Of a stretch of DNA of 64,000 nucleotides, positions 21,265 to 34,520 are shown one piece after another. The notes beneath the pieces were generated by a model, which saw only the letters and a list, made by a program, of their open reading frames with translations, had not been told where the DNA came from and did not search any database. Each line of letters starts with the position of its first letter. Position 1 is the stretch's first letter. The position numbers and the translations under genes are program-made. This DNA comes from Prosapia bicincta (Eukaryota; Arthropoda; Insecta; Hemiptera; Cercopidae). The stretch is taken from positions 1,934,001 through 1,998,000 of the forward strand of contig JBAIZL010000058.1 in NCBI GenBank assembly GCA_036971475.1, given 5' to 3'.

Positions 21265-22050
21265 TCTTCTAATCACCAAACACAACACCAGACATAATTT
21301 CAAAATATACAGAAAACCAACAACTACCGATATTGTCATAGATAATACATCTAATCACCCTACACAACACAAACACGCTGCATTTAATCATATGTTACAC
21401 CCCCTAATCAATATACCAATGCTACAGAAAGACTACGACGAAGAACTCAATACCATAAAATACATCGCTAAACAAAACAGCTACTAACATACACTCATAG
21501 ACAACTTACTCAGGAAAATTAAACATAAACATCATCAAACGGCCACACAAACAAACCACACAAAAACAACAAATACATATCTCTCACCTACCACAACAAG
21601 AAAACACACAAAATAGCCTCCACATTCAAAAAACTCCATTACCAAATATCCTACAAAACAACAAACACTTTAAGAAAGCACATACAACCGTTTCAAAATA
21701 AACCTGACAAATACAAACTCTCAGGTATTTACAAATTAACATGTAACGATTCTACCAGCTATTACATTGGTCAAATTGACAGGTCATTCTATACATGCAT
21801 CGAAGAACACATTACCCAAAGAAAACAAACAAACCCAAAATCCAGCCACGGAAAACACCTAAAAAACACACAACACACACACACACACACGGATATACAT
21901 ACTAATTTAAATGTTCTACATACATTAAAACAAAGTAAAAAACTAACAACCTTAGAAAAATTCAAGATATACAAACACTATGCAACAGATAAAGAAAACA
22001 TATTAAATAATCACACTCATTTTGAAGCCAACAGCCTTTTCCATTAAATG
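21265..22050 (+). mobile_element. Third PLE family (PLE-3) fragment: RT thumb and GIY-YIG
   Basis: The plus strand reads 'NFKIYRKPTTTDIVIDNTSN' and 'HAAFNHMLHPLINIPM', then 'DYDEELNTIKYIAKQN', a PLE RT thumb. After several stops comes 'STSYYIGQIDRSFYTCIEEH' with YIG, the nuclease core. Sequence differs clearly from PLE-1 and PLE-2. A (CA)n tract at 21868-21890 lies inside. Downstream to about 22400 there may be its 3' region, but no anchor was found. Confidence 0.75.
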
Positions 22051-23279
22051 ACACACAACCAAAATAACCCACCCCAACTACTAATTGTTTTGAAAATGTT
22101 TTTGGTGATTGATAATTTAAAAGCTGAACAGGAATGTTGGTTGTTAATTTCAATATGTGTACTCCAATGGTCAATTCACTCCCCTCTCAACCTTAACCAT
22201 ACTAGAAGAATCCAATTTTTACCTTCCCGCCTCTTCATTTCTGTTGATGACCATCTCTCAACAAAACCACCTAGCTATGTAAACAATAATCCTGTCATAC
22301 ATAGCTTAAGAAAGGTATCTGGGCTATGTTGAAAAGGACAACAAAACAGAACACCAATTTTTGTTTCTATTCCGTTTTTTCGTTTTCCCTAACCCGCAAC
22401 TGAGTCTGAGGAGAACCCAAATCCAATTCTGAGCAATATTTTGATTTGTGTCTACTTAATACTTATAAGAACTCTTAGCTTTCCCTGCACACTCACCACA
22501 ACATTTTATTTTATTAGCAACTATGACAATAAAATGCACAGAATTTCTAACAACACACACACACACACACACAAGATAAATTATCCGGTTATAAATTGTA
22601 ACTCAATCATTTTATTCCTACTGTGGTAACATTGCTAAACATAGGTACATAAGATATATCACTGGGACAACCATGATACCTTCATCGACTCATTACTACT
22701 ACATGTTTGCATCTCTGATGGAAACAAAGGGAGGGTAGTAATTTAATTTTGAAACAAAACTATCTAATATTTGATTGTCAGACAAAACTTTGTCTGAAGT
22801 TATGTATAGAATTTCCAACTTTTTTTGCTAAGCAATACAAAATAATGTACTGTAATATATAGTAAAAGGTTAAACAAATTAAATTGGTTCCATTTGGTTT
22901 AAAACAATGACTAAAACAAATTTTTATTGGCACAAAAAAATTACAAAATTAATACATTAAATAAATTAAAAATAGCTTTTTAAAAAATGTAACACAAATT
23001 TTTTATGAAGTTTAAACGTTTTTTTATGGGAAACTAATATTAATGCAGAAATCTTTTATAATAATAAAGAAATAAAACAAAATGTGTTTTGGCCGACCTG
23101 ATGACACAAGACTGTGTCCTGTAACACTATAAAAGCCAACATCTGTTCAATAAAATTAATATGGGTTAGTAATCTGTTTAATTTTTTGAAAACTATAAAT
23201 GCTTGGTAAATTATCACAGCCATCAGGAAATTATTTTAAATGTTTCTATATCCCTCTTGCATTTTTTGACTGTCTATGT
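22051..23279. other. Intron, possible PLE-3 tail, (CA)n
   Basis: A (CA)n tract lies at 22553-22574. At about 23098-23120 a canonical CTGATGA is followed by CACA-agac-TGTG, as in a hammerhead's box plus stem II, but GAAA is missing. Otherwise unassigned. Confidence 0.45.
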
Positions 23280-23694
23280 CAGGGGTTCTCAAACTTTTTG
23301 GTACCATATCCCTTTCTTCTTGAAATGAAATTGTCCCACACCCCCCTAATTTACTCTATAAATAAATGATATTGGGATATGAAAAATAATTAAATATTAT
23401 ATATATTGAAAACAATTGCATATTTTCACAAGAAACAAGATATAACATTTCAAGGTAAATTTCAACTGATAAGAGAAACATCTGTTAGTGAGATGCTTGA
23501 GCTTGCATTTTTTACGCTAGGAGGTGTCCATTGAGGTTGTATTTTAGTAAGGGCACAATCCAAGTCATTAGGAACATCACGTTTGTTTCTATAATATTAA
23601 TTACATTTAATTTATCTTATTAGTTTCCAACTGGTCTCGTGCCCCCCTGACTTGCCTTCACGCCCCGAGCACCCACTAGTTTTGGGAACATATT
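23280..23694. mobile_element. hAT-type non-autonomous element (MITE), 415 bp
   Basis: The left end CAGGGGTTCTCAAACTTTTT is the well-known start of many hAT elements. The right end, read in complement, gives GTTCCCAAAACTAGTGGGTG. An 8-bp duplication flanks it: GTCTATGT (23272-23279) and GCCTATGT (23695-23702), seven of eight identical, the size expected for hAT. No coding capacity. Confidence 0.8.
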
Positions 23695-23702
23695 GCCTAT
23701 GT

Positions 23703-24330
23703 GAACACCAATCATCCCTTTATTGTGTTTAATGACACATCTAGGTCTAGTTACATCTTTTTTTGTTAATTGTCAGTTTGAGAAGTGTGCTCAAATATAT
23801 TCAGATTCTGTGTTACACTGCTACTAAATAAAACGCATCTTATCTAATATAAATACGCCAAGCTGAATGACATCTTTCACTCTGACATTTGATGCATAAC
23901 AAAAACTTTAATGCTTTAAAAGCATGATAAGAAACTAGGAAAACCTAATTTGTGTACTGGAATGGATACTTAGTATTCTCTTAATGTTATGAATTAGTTT
24001 CTTTTGAGAATTACGTGATTTCTATTAATTAAACAGTACTATCAGCCACGATCTTGTTGCACATTTAACACTGTGCTGCTGTCACCGGTTCAGGTTGTGA
24101 ATGAAGGACCTTATTGTGTTAAACCCTAAAAATATCTGAAATTTTATATATTCGAAATCAGGACTGCCCCTATATTTTGGTTGATCTGCATTCACTGTTC
24201 TTTCATTAGCAAGTTATTTAGAATTGTCACATTTCTTACACAGTTCTTAACTGATTCCTCTAACTAGACATTGGTTGAGCTTTTTATTACCTGATTAGTT
24301 TTTATCTAACTATAGATAATTTTTCCACAG
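23703..24330. other. Intron 3' part
   Basis: AT-rich DNA leading to the acceptor ATTTTTCCACAG at 24319-24330. Nothing else recognised. Confidence 0.5.
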
Positions 24331-24444
24331 AACAAGTGACTGCAGACAATTTTGAGGAACATGTGGATCGTATCAATGAACAGTTGAAAGGATGTCATGA
24401 TAAACTGGTACTTCGAAATATCCAGGCCTCACAAAACATTGGAA
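24331..24444 (+). CDS. Coiled-coil protein, third supported exon
   Basis: A 114-bp exon between TTTTCCACAG and GTAAGT, phase 1 in and phase 1 out. It encodes 'EQVTADNFEEHVDRINEQLK' and 'GCHDKLVLRNIQASQNIG'. The segment 'CHDKLVLRNI' is the one that most recalls HAUS8 in my reading; this is from memory of the family pattern and needs a search. The exon sits between a 13.7-kb and a 4.5-kb intron. Confidence 0.75.
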
Positions 24445-25586
24445 GTAAGTGAAATATATAATTGTAAAATTTTGGGATTGTTTTTAAATATTAATGTACT
24501 GGTTTAATATTTTATGATTTCTCGTCTCTACATATGCATGCTATGTTCTCTGTTTGATTCATCACTAATCAATTTATAGTAGGGACACAAATTCAGCAGC
24601 TGAAGTAAAGAAACCATCTCAGAGTAGAACACAAGCCTTGTACCAGAATACCAATTTTTCCCATCGGCAGTCCATAGGAAGATTTTGAAACCTGCTAACA
24701 AATAGATGTAGGCTCTTGTAAATAGTAAATTTTGTGTAATATTTACTTATAAAACTAATGAGTAAGAGTAAAATATCTGAAAACTGTTAAAAATTGTGTT
24801 TGTTTTTATAAATTGACTGATGAAACCCTCGTTCTTTTCATAAAGTCTCCAAAGGATAATGAAAGGTCCCTCTGGTGAAGCTACTGTGTAAAAGAAAGAA
24901 ATCATTTAGACATGAGTGAAAATGCTTATATTTAAAAAGTGATAAAATTTGCATTTTTGGAATTTTACATGTAGGTTTTAAGAGCTACCTTTACAATAAA
25001 ATTATAACAGATATTTAGATACTATAAAGATGTAACAGACATAACTTAAATGAAAGTACTAGTAGATTATCAGTGACTCTTCGAGTCTTGTATTTACACT
25101 TTTCTTGCTACTTAAGGTAGGACTCGACTTAGAATAACAAACAGTGACTCTGCTTATGACTGTAATAGGATTACCATTTGGATAACGCCATCTCTGAAGT
25201 ATAAGACAGTGCAAGAGTTAAATAGATGATGAAGTTTGTCCCCACTATTGAACTGAGTATTTTACTGCTAAAAGAATAAATTGCCATCACTAAGGTGACT
25301 TACTTAATTTTAATTGTACTTCAGATGTTTAAAGAAATAATTTTAAATACAAAGTTAACAACAATAATTAATAAAATAGCCTATTTTGTTTCTTTACCTG
25401 AGTTTTTGTTAATGGAAAGCCTTAGAATTTCCTGCAGTCTTTTTGTAACTATAAATATATGGTAATTATTTTGCATTTTGTTTTCTAGGTTATTTACCTA
25501 TAACCTATAAACCTTAAAAAACCTATAGCCTATATAAAATACATGCTAGGCCCTTTTCTGGATGTTAAATTTTATTAAAGAACTTT
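24445..25586. other. Intron without a recognised element
   Basis: AT-rich intron DNA. No element or exon was recognised in this part. Confidence 0.5.
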
Positions 25587-25928
25587 TTCAGTTAATTCCT
25601 TCCCAAACTGGGAAGAGGGCTTCCCAAACTGTGGTCTGCTGATGCTAACTATGTTTGAAGCGAACATTGAGGAAAATTAATACATTCTCACAAAAGTAAA
25701 TGTAGAGTTAATAAATGAAATTAAAAACTCAAAAATTCATTTTTTTGCAATTGAAAAAATAATAAAAACAGTGAATACTAAAACAAATGTTGATGGTAAA
25801 ATATTGTGGTAGGTGGGCAAAACTAGGGTGGTCTTTCGGTCGCTTTTCTGGAAATTTCGGAGCTGTTATGGTGTTTATTCATTATTGGGAATTGATGCTT
25901 CTCGAACACTCTAGATTTTTGTATAGTA

Positions 25929-25936
25929 TATAAAAG
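25929..25936 (+). promoter_or_regulatory. Possible TATA box of the hAT element
   Basis: TATAAAAG, about 100 bp upstream of the transposase start; a plausible core promoter with no other support. Confidence 0.3.
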
Positions 25937-26037
25937 TGACATTGTTTCTTGAGAATAACAGTCAAGCTCAAGCTTCTTTCGCAAGTGTTTTACCTATTTG
26001 TGCCTCTTCATTTATTAGTTATTTACTCCAATCCAAT

Positions 26038-26541
26038 ATGGATAGATAGTTAAATTTGAGATCTCTGAGGAAGCAATTAGTTTCTCCATCATCTGCACAA
26101 CAAACTTCAGTTGAGAATGTTATAGACGATAAGCCAAATAAATCTTCAGTTGACGGACTGCAGCAAATTCCAGCCTTCACAAATTCAATAAGTTTCCAAA
26201 TAGCTGCAGGTCAAACAGCCAGTGTATTTGGAGTAATTACGACATGTAAGTACCACAACAGCTACTTAGATTTGGGATTTGTAGAGACTGATGTAGGTAA
26301 AGCTCAGTGTGTGATTTGCGAGAGAGACCTCACAAACAGTTCATTAGCTCTAGTTAAGCTGCATCGTCACTTTGAGGGTACACATCCGGAACTCCAGGAA
26401 ACACAGACTGATAATTTCAAGAGGAAGCACACTGAACTGGCTACTTCTCAAACCTTAATCAATACTCACATAAAAACTATAAATGAAAATGCTTTAAAAG
26501 CGTTTTATTTGGTGATTTTTGTGTGTGGCACAGGCAGGTGA
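26038..26541 (+). pseudogene. hAT transposase N-terminus with BED-like zinc finger
   Basis: Met at 26038 ('MDR') is followed by a stop four codons in; the frame reopens at 26056. About residues 60-120 form a BED-type finger: 'YLDLGFVETDVGKAQCVICE' (Cys-x2-Cys) and 'SLALVKLHRHFEGTHPELQE' (His-x4-5-His). This is the DNA-binding domain of ZBED5-like hAT transposases. The frame ends at 26541; the catalytic region continues brokenly downstream. Confidence 0.75.
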
Positions 26542-28206
<1,665 letters not shown>

Positions 28207-28225
28207 CTTCTCAATAATCAAGCTG

Positions 28226-28921
28226 GCTCTATGTTCATATCATTACTTTTGAATTTATTCTATTCGAACCTACAGTAGTGTACCTACCTATCAATTCCGT
28301 TCTGTTCATTTTAATTTTTTGTTGTGAATAAAGTTGAGTTGTAAACACAGTTGAGTTTTTTTGTTTGTTTAGAACAACTTTAGTTTTAGTAAATCAAGTT
28401 TGTGCAGTAATGTCCTATATTTTTATAACACACACTTGAACGCACACAGAATGATTATAGTGATACTACTGAGTACTCAACTATAAGCCAAGTGCAGTAG
28501 TAATGAAACAGATACTGTAGTCATATTAAAAGTTAGAGTTTTTATACAAAAAAAATATTTGGAATAAAATATTTGTATTTTGTTGAGTTAGATAAAGATA
28601 AGAGATTATTTGGCATTTCAAGTCTAAGTTAAGTGAAATGATTCATTCTTTTTCTTAATTGTTTAGTATTATGAAATATTTATTCCAATTATTACTTTAA
28701 TATTATTACTCTGACACAATTCTTTCACACTATGAATGTATTACTATGATTCAAATTAATAAAAAAAAACAATTAAGAAATATTTTGGTTATGTAATTCT
28801 TATTATTTGGTTTGGGGTGTTTATAATTTTCCACATTAAAGAAAAATATGTCTCAACTTATTTTGTCAATGTATAGAACGTTGAAATTTTTGTAGGTAAT
28901 TATTTGTTTGTTTTGTTTTAG
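28226..28921. other. Intron 3' part
   Basis: AT-rich DNA ending in the strong acceptor TTTGTTTTGTTTTAG. No feature recognised. Confidence 0.5.
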
Positions 28922-29054
28922 GTCAGTTACATCATGCTGTTAGTGATACCTTAGAGGCTTTAAAAACACTACAAGACCACAGTGATTCTGAAGAATTCAA
29001 AAATAAAATAAAATGCATAGAATTAGAAGAAGCTTGTGATAAAAGTATAACTAG
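28922..29054 (+). CDS. Coiled-coil protein, fourth supported exon
   Basis: A 133-bp exon after TTGTTTTAG and before GTTAGT, phase 1 in and phase 2 out. It encodes 'QLHHAVSDTLEALKTLQDHS' and 'DSEEFKNKIKCIELEEACDK'. The acidic 'DSEE' followed by a Leu/Glu-rich helix continues the coiled-coil character and is one of the points of resemblance to HAUS8. Confidence 0.75.
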
Positions 29055-29280
29055 GTTAGTATCAATTAACAAAATTTTAAAAAGTATCCGTTGGTTATTT
29101 TGATATAAGATTATATGTTGTTATTTTGAAGAAATATAATTTAAATACTTAGGACCACTTGGTAATATCTGAAAAAAGGCTAGTCTCAAATTGCTGATTG
29201 TTTTTACTTCAGTATAATATCTGGAAACAATTTCGATATTATACTAATAATTTTATATTGTTTCTATTGTTTACCTCAAA

Positions 29281-29390
<110 letters not shown>

Positions 29391-29489
29391 CTGCAATGGA
29401 CCAGCCCAACAACTCAACACCCACAACCCTTTTGCGAAACGCTGCTGCCAGCCCTTGTTTCCATTGCTAAGTAAAAATTTTGAAACGAG

Positions 29490-31055
29490 CCTAAATGTGG
29501 TATTTTTCTAGTGAATTTAGTTCTATTGGATTATTATTTATTTCAAGTATGGTTAGGTTATTTTCATAATTTGTTATTTCATGTTTTTGTGGGATTAGGT
29601 GTGCTGCAACATTTGATGCTTTTGTATTTTTATTTTTGAATCCTCTGTAATGTTCTTCAAATCTTATTTTAAATGATCTTGTTGTTTTTGAATATAAAAT
29701 GCGTTGCAGTTGTTACATGTAATTTTGTAAATTCCTGATAGGTTAAGTTTTTCTGTATTTGTTTTGTGGTTCGTGTTAATAAGATATTTTATTATTTTCT
29801 TGTTTGGTTTGTATATTGGAGTGTAGTATGTTGTTGTATATATTTGTTATTTTTTCTATTTTGTTATTGGTGTATTTATATTTTAGGTAGATTTTTTTTA
29901 ATTATTTTTGTGTTCAGGTTGTAGTGTTGTGTTGAGGTTAGGTTTTTTTGTAAATTTTTTGTTTATGTATTTTATAAGGTGTTTGTTGTATCCATTTTCT
30001 ATTGCTATTTTTGTAATGTTATCTAAGTCTTCATTTAATTTCTGTTTGTTATCTTGTGTGTATTTTATTCTTTATTTATCACGTTACTGTAAGTGTTAAT
30101 TTTGTGTGCCCAGGGGTGGTTAGATTTGTTGTGTATTGTGGTGTTGTTGGAAGTTGATTTTCTGTGTACTGTAGTTCTATTTTTTTATTGTTTATATTTA
30201 ATGTAATGTCAAGATAGTTAATTGTTCTGTTTGTTTCTGTTTCAAAGGTGAATTGTATTTTTTCTTTGTATGTATTTAATTTGTTCAGTATTATGATGTG
30301 TTCGTTGTGAATGGTAGGTTGGTATATTACAAGTATATCATCTATGTATATTGTCCATAGCAAAATGTTATATGTGTTTAGTTTAGGTTTAATTATTATT
30401 TGTTCAAAGTGTTGTAGATATATTTCTGACATGACTGATGATATGTATGGGTGATTCCATGGGAAGTCCAGTTGTTTGTTTATAGTATTTATTGTTAAAT
30501 TGGAAGTAATTTTGGTTACATATGTGTTTGATTAGTGTAATAATAGTGTTTATTGTGTTTTCTTTTTTGTTATTGTGTATTAGTTTGTTTTTTATTATTT
30601 CTATGGTTTCTTCTATTGGGATACTAGGGTACATGTTGGTTATTTATTATTATTAATTAACTAATTATTTGCTGTTTGTTTCTTTGTTTTTTATTTTATG
30701 AATGAATTTGTGTCAATTTTTATATTGTATGTGTTGTTGATGTGTTTTAGATCTTATTATTTTGTTTAGTATTTTTGCGATTGTGTAAGATGCTGTTTTG
30801 AAATTTATTATTGATCTAAATGGTGTGTTTGGTTTGTGGATTTCAGGTATGCCTGTTAATATTGGTGCACATGGTTTGAATGGGTAGTCTTGTGTGGTAT
30901 TTTAATTTATTGTTATAGTTTAGGGTATTTCTGTGTGTGACTATTAGGTTTTTTATTGTATTAAGGTATTTGTTAGTTGGGTCTGGGATTTGTTCGTATT
31001 TATTATCTTTTATGTGGTTTTTTTATTGAATTGATGTATTTGGTACTTTCATTAT
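29490..31055 (-). mobile_element. PLE-2 related copy, minus strand, decayed
   Basis: From the right this reads RT blocks near 31040-30780 ('IPKIHKPNTPFR'-like), motif A 'MYPSIPIEETIEII' (near 30634), motif B with 'TTGLPMESP', and motif C 'LWTIYIDDILVIYQP' (YIDD). Then come the thumb and the GIY-YIG nuclease down to about 29490. Two open pieces exist (30404-30634 and 30079-30432). It is clearly more diverged than the 14.8-19.8 kb copies, so it is an older copy or a sister subfamily. It meets a plus-strand copy head to head at about 31055. Confidence 0.85.
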
Positions 31056-31690
31056 TACAAAGAATACTACACTCCAACATACAAACCAAACAACAAAATA
31101 ATAAAATATCTTAATAACACAAACCACAACACAAATACAGAAAAACATAACCTATCAGGAATTTACAAAATTACATGTAACAACTGGAGAGCATTTTACA
31201 TAGGAAAAACAACCAGATCATGTAAAATAAGATTTTAAGATCATTACAGAGCATTCAAAAATAAAAATACAAAAGCATCAAATGTTGCAACACAACTAAT
31301 ATCACATAAACATGAAAAAACCAATTATGAAAATAACCATACCATACTTGAAATAAATAATAACCCAATAAAACTAAACTCACTAGAAAAATACCACATT
31401 TATGCAAACATACACAACAATTTAATGAACCTACAGACAACATATGCAACGACGTACTATTCAAACACATTATACATGTGGCTCAAGAAGAAACATGTAT
31501 AACGTCAACATCACGGACCAAACATCCACACCAGGAAAATAGAGAAAACTAATTCAGTGATTCGACAATGGTCAAGTGACCGAAAGGTGCCTCATCACAT
31601 AAGATAAAATTATTGCAGAGGAAAATTTATTTACAAATAAAGTCCTTCATAAAGTCAGTGCAACGGAAAAATAATGGACGTGAAATATCA
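31056..31690 (+). mobile_element. PLE-2 related GIY-YIG fragment with terminal repeat
   Basis: This reads 'NLSGIYKITCNNWRAFYIGK' (the second Cys of CxxC is lost), then a stop in the Arg helix, 'SNVATQLISHKHEKTNYENN' and a broken tail. The terminal repeat follows at 31556-31690 with the hammerhead-like motif at 31556-31599. It ends at (TA)n. Confidence 0.85.
31556..31599 (+). ncRNA. Hammerhead-like motif in PLE-2 terminal repeat (copy 3)
   Basis: Same plan as 16972-17015: AGTGA/TCAC stem I, GGTC-aagt-GACC stem II, GAA, AGG-tg-CCT stem III. It is kept in an otherwise decayed copy. Confidence 0.45.

Positions 31691-31742
<52 letters not shown>
31691..31742. repeat. (TA)n microsatellite
   Basis: TA tract flanked on the left by a plus-strand and on the right by a minus-strand PLE-2 coding start, so the borders are mirror images. 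Confidence 0.95.
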
Positions 31743-32200
31743 ATATTTTACGTTGTCCATTATTTCAATGCATTTTACATAGGTAAAACGACCAGATCAT
31801 TTAAAATAAGATTCGAAGAACATTACAGAGCATTCAAAAATAATAATACAAAAGTATCAAATGTTGCAGCACACCTAATATCACATAAACATGAAATAAC
31901 AAACTATGAAAATAACCTAACCACACTTGAAATAAATAATAACCCAATAGAATTAAACTCACTAGAAAAATACCACATTTATAAAAACACACACAACAAT
32001 TTAATGAACCTACAGACCACATATACAGAAGACATACTATATAAAAACTTCATACACGCAGATCAAGAGAATATGCGTGTAACATCAACAAATACCAACA
32101 TCACGGACTGAACATCTACACCAGAAAAATATCAGTGATTCGGTCAAGTGACCGAAAGGGACCTCATCACAACAAGGTAAAATTATTGCACTTAGTGGTG
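31743..32200 (+). mobile_element. PLE-2 fragment: inverted start joined to GIY-YIG
   Basis: The first 25 bp (GATATTTTACGTTGTCCATT) are the PLE-2 start region on the minus strand. From 31767 the plus strand gives an open GIY-YIG C-terminal part ('NAFYIGKTTRSFKIRFEEHY', 'SNVAAHLISHKHEITNYENN', 'NSLEKYHIYKNTHNNLMNLQ') to a stop at about 32111. The terminal repeat follows, with a shortened hammerhead-like motif at 32134-32170 that has lost the GACAAT box. Confidence 0.85.
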
Positions 32201-32234
32201 TTGTAAAAGTATTTACAATAGTAATTATATCAAC

Positions 32235-32237
<3 letters not shown>

Positions 32238-32320
<83 letters not shown>
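32238..32320. repeat. (CA)n-(TA)n compound microsatellite
   Basis: (CA)n to about 32274, then (TA)n to 32320, directly left of the long palindrome. Confidence 0.95.
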
Positions 32321-32326
<6 letters not shown>

Positions 32327-32563
32327 ATAAATTTAAAATATTTCAAACACAAGAATACGTTTAATGAATATATTTATTCAAAGCTTTTCGCCGATAAAAA
32401 GTATCAGCATCTTCAGGAAAAATGATTATCTAATAAAATCATTTTATTAGATAATCATTTTTCCTGAAGATGCTGATACTTTTTATCGGCGAAAAGCTTT
32501 GAATAAATATATTCATTAAACGTATTCTTGTGTTTGAAATATTTTAAATTTATTAACTATATA
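32319..32563. repeat. Near-perfect 245-bp palindrome with mirrored hammerhead-like motifs
   Basis: Arms 32319-32439 and 32441-32563 are complementary around a single central base (32440), with essentially no mismatch. Each arm carries CCTGAAGAT-GCTGATA-cttttt-ATCGGC-GAAAAGCTTT (plus 32463-32500; minus 32381-32418). TATATA lies on both sides. It sits in the last intron, 360 bp before the terminal exon. Confidence 0.95.
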
Positions 32564-32921
32564 TACAAGAAAACATATCACCATATTTAATATATATATA
32601 TAACACACAAACCCTGCGAGAGCTTGCACTCACACACAAACACACTCTCCTTTCAGTGCTTATCGTATCACATTTTCACATAGTTCAAGCATTGACTCAA
32701 GTCTTAATCTCTTTAATCTGTTACTTTTGTTTAAATGCTGTTTTGTTCTTTCTTATTCTTTATTACTAATTGAAAACCCTTGATTTTTATAACCAGTTAA
32801 TTATTTTGTAATATATCATTCCAAAATAATGGAATATCAGTTTTTAATTTTTAGGTGTTATTTTACCTAGTATATGAGAAGTTATGACATTATACTTTAT
32901 ATATATTTTTTTAAATTTCAG
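32564..32921. other. Last intron, 3' part
   Basis: AT-rich, ending in TTTTTTTAAATTTCAG. No further element seen. Confidence 0.5.
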
Positions 32922-33024
32922 ATGTGAGGAAAAAATGTCCCAAATGGAAAATTTATCACACTTGTATGCATCTCTGGAAATAGATGGACAGAAAATTGAT
33001 GCTATTCCAAATCCATTTATTTAA
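32922..33024 (+). CDS. Coiled-coil protein, terminal exon
   Basis: After TTTAAATTTCAG the frame enters in phase 2 and reads 'CEEKMSQMENLSHLYASLEI', then 'DGQKIDAIPNPFI' and stop TAA at 33022-33024. It completes the protein. All four splice joins upstream agree in phase (0, 1, 1, 2), which would be unlikely by chance. A polyadenylation-type hexamer follows 13 bp after the stop. Confidence 0.8.
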
Positions 33025-33036
33025 GATTCGTCACGA

Positions 33037-33042
33037 AATAAA
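33037..33042 (+). promoter_or_regulatory. AATAAA, possible poly(A) signal
   Basis: First AATAAA after the stop codon; the region is AT-rich, so later hexamers are also possible. Confidence 0.4.
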
Positions 33043-33277
33043 AATGTCTCTAAGCTTATTGCCACGTTATCCGCAAGTTAATGTAAATCATTATTATAAT
33101 TTTATTCATTTTTATGTTCATAATGTGTATGATAGCAAATTCATAATTTTTTTATGCATATATTTTAAAATGTCTATGTTACGTTTATCTCAGTTTTTAA
33201 TATAATCTTTTGCCGTTATTTACTCTTGTAATTTACTCACTTTGTTGTATGTTTTTAGTGCAGAGAACTACGATGTT

Positions 33278-34520
33278 CGAGGGTAAGTCAATAATCCAGA
33301 ACGTAGTTAAAAACTTGTAATGTTTGTATTGTACACCTTGCAATTTTTATTGAAATAGTGTAGTTAAACACTACACTAACTTACAAACAAGTATAGTTAA
33401 AAAATTTTATTGTAATCAAATAGGAAGCTTATATTTACATAATTTTTTGACATGTCCATTTGGTTTTCAGTGCAATTGGTCCAACATTTTAGCTTCTGAT
33501 GCCCTCATAAAAAGAGGTTTTCAGTTGAACTATGAGCCAGGAATGCACCGCTTCTTCTTTTAATCCTCCGACCGAGGTAAATCAACCTTAATGTCTCTTT
33601 GACTGAACCAATCAAGTGGTATAAACAAGATCGGGATTGTATTGAGGATGATCCAGTTTTTCAAAATTGAATTTTGGGAGCGTTTCAGCATTATGGGCAG
33701 CAGTATGCAAACAGGCATTGTCATGCAACAATACAACACCTTTTGATAGCAGTTTTCGGCATTTGCAGGTTTTAGCTTGGCATCTCCCTGTAACATACAC
33801 TGTTTATTGTTGTGTCCCTTTCCTCATGATGTTCCAGTACTGGACCTTGTAAGTCCCAAAAAAACTGTAAGAATTAGTTTCCCTGCGAATGATTGGGTCT
33901 TGAAAGTTTTCTTGCACACCGAATTTGGATGTTTCTATTCCATACTCTGCCGTTTACTCTGCGGCTCATAATGATGGATCCAGGTTTTGTCACCAGGAAT
34001 TATCATGTTTAAGATGTTTTCCAGTTTGTTACCATAGTAATCCAAAAGTTTTTGGCAAATATCCAAGCGCATTTGTTTATGCTGCTGTGTGAGCCATTTT
34101 AGGACCCATCTTGCAAAATTTTAATTAAACCCAAGGCTGTTGTGGATGATTTTGTATTAGAAGCATGGCTAATTTGCAGACGATGTGCCTTTTTGTCAAT
34201 AGTCAATGTCTAAGTGAACCATTTCATGTGATCGCTCAATGTTTTCCTCATTTGTAGCGATAAACCGTCTTAACGCTTGTGTGTGACACTTGTGCATTGT
34301 GTGTAACACTTGTGGAATCATTTTTGAATTTTTCAATCTATTTGTAGACTCTCCATTGTGGTAAAACATTCTTCCAATTCTGTACCAAAAGTCTTCGATG
34401 GATTTCTACCCCGGATATATGTTCGGACCATAAAAAACAGATTACTGAACGTTGCTTTTCTTGGGGCAAATAGAAAGCTTGGCAGCCATGATTAACAGCA
34501 TGACAGTGATAACGAAACTA
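33278..34520 (-). pseudogene. mariner-type transposase, decayed
   Basis: The left border CGAGGGTAAGTCAATAA looks like a mariner terminal repeat. The minus strand reads, in pieces: 'NEENIERSHEMVH', 'LKWLTQQHKQMRLDICQKLL', 'MIIPGDKTWIHHYEPQSKRQ' (the GDETW block with its catalytic Asp; the Glu is Lys here), 'TVFWDLQGPVLEH' and 'GVVLLHDNACLHTAAHNAET' (the HDNA block, catalytic Asp). 'LDHPQYNPDL' holds the third-Asp region, where the usual YSPDLAPSD is broken off. Frameshifts separate the blocks. It lies just beyond the 3' end of the coiled-coil gene. Confidence 0.8.
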
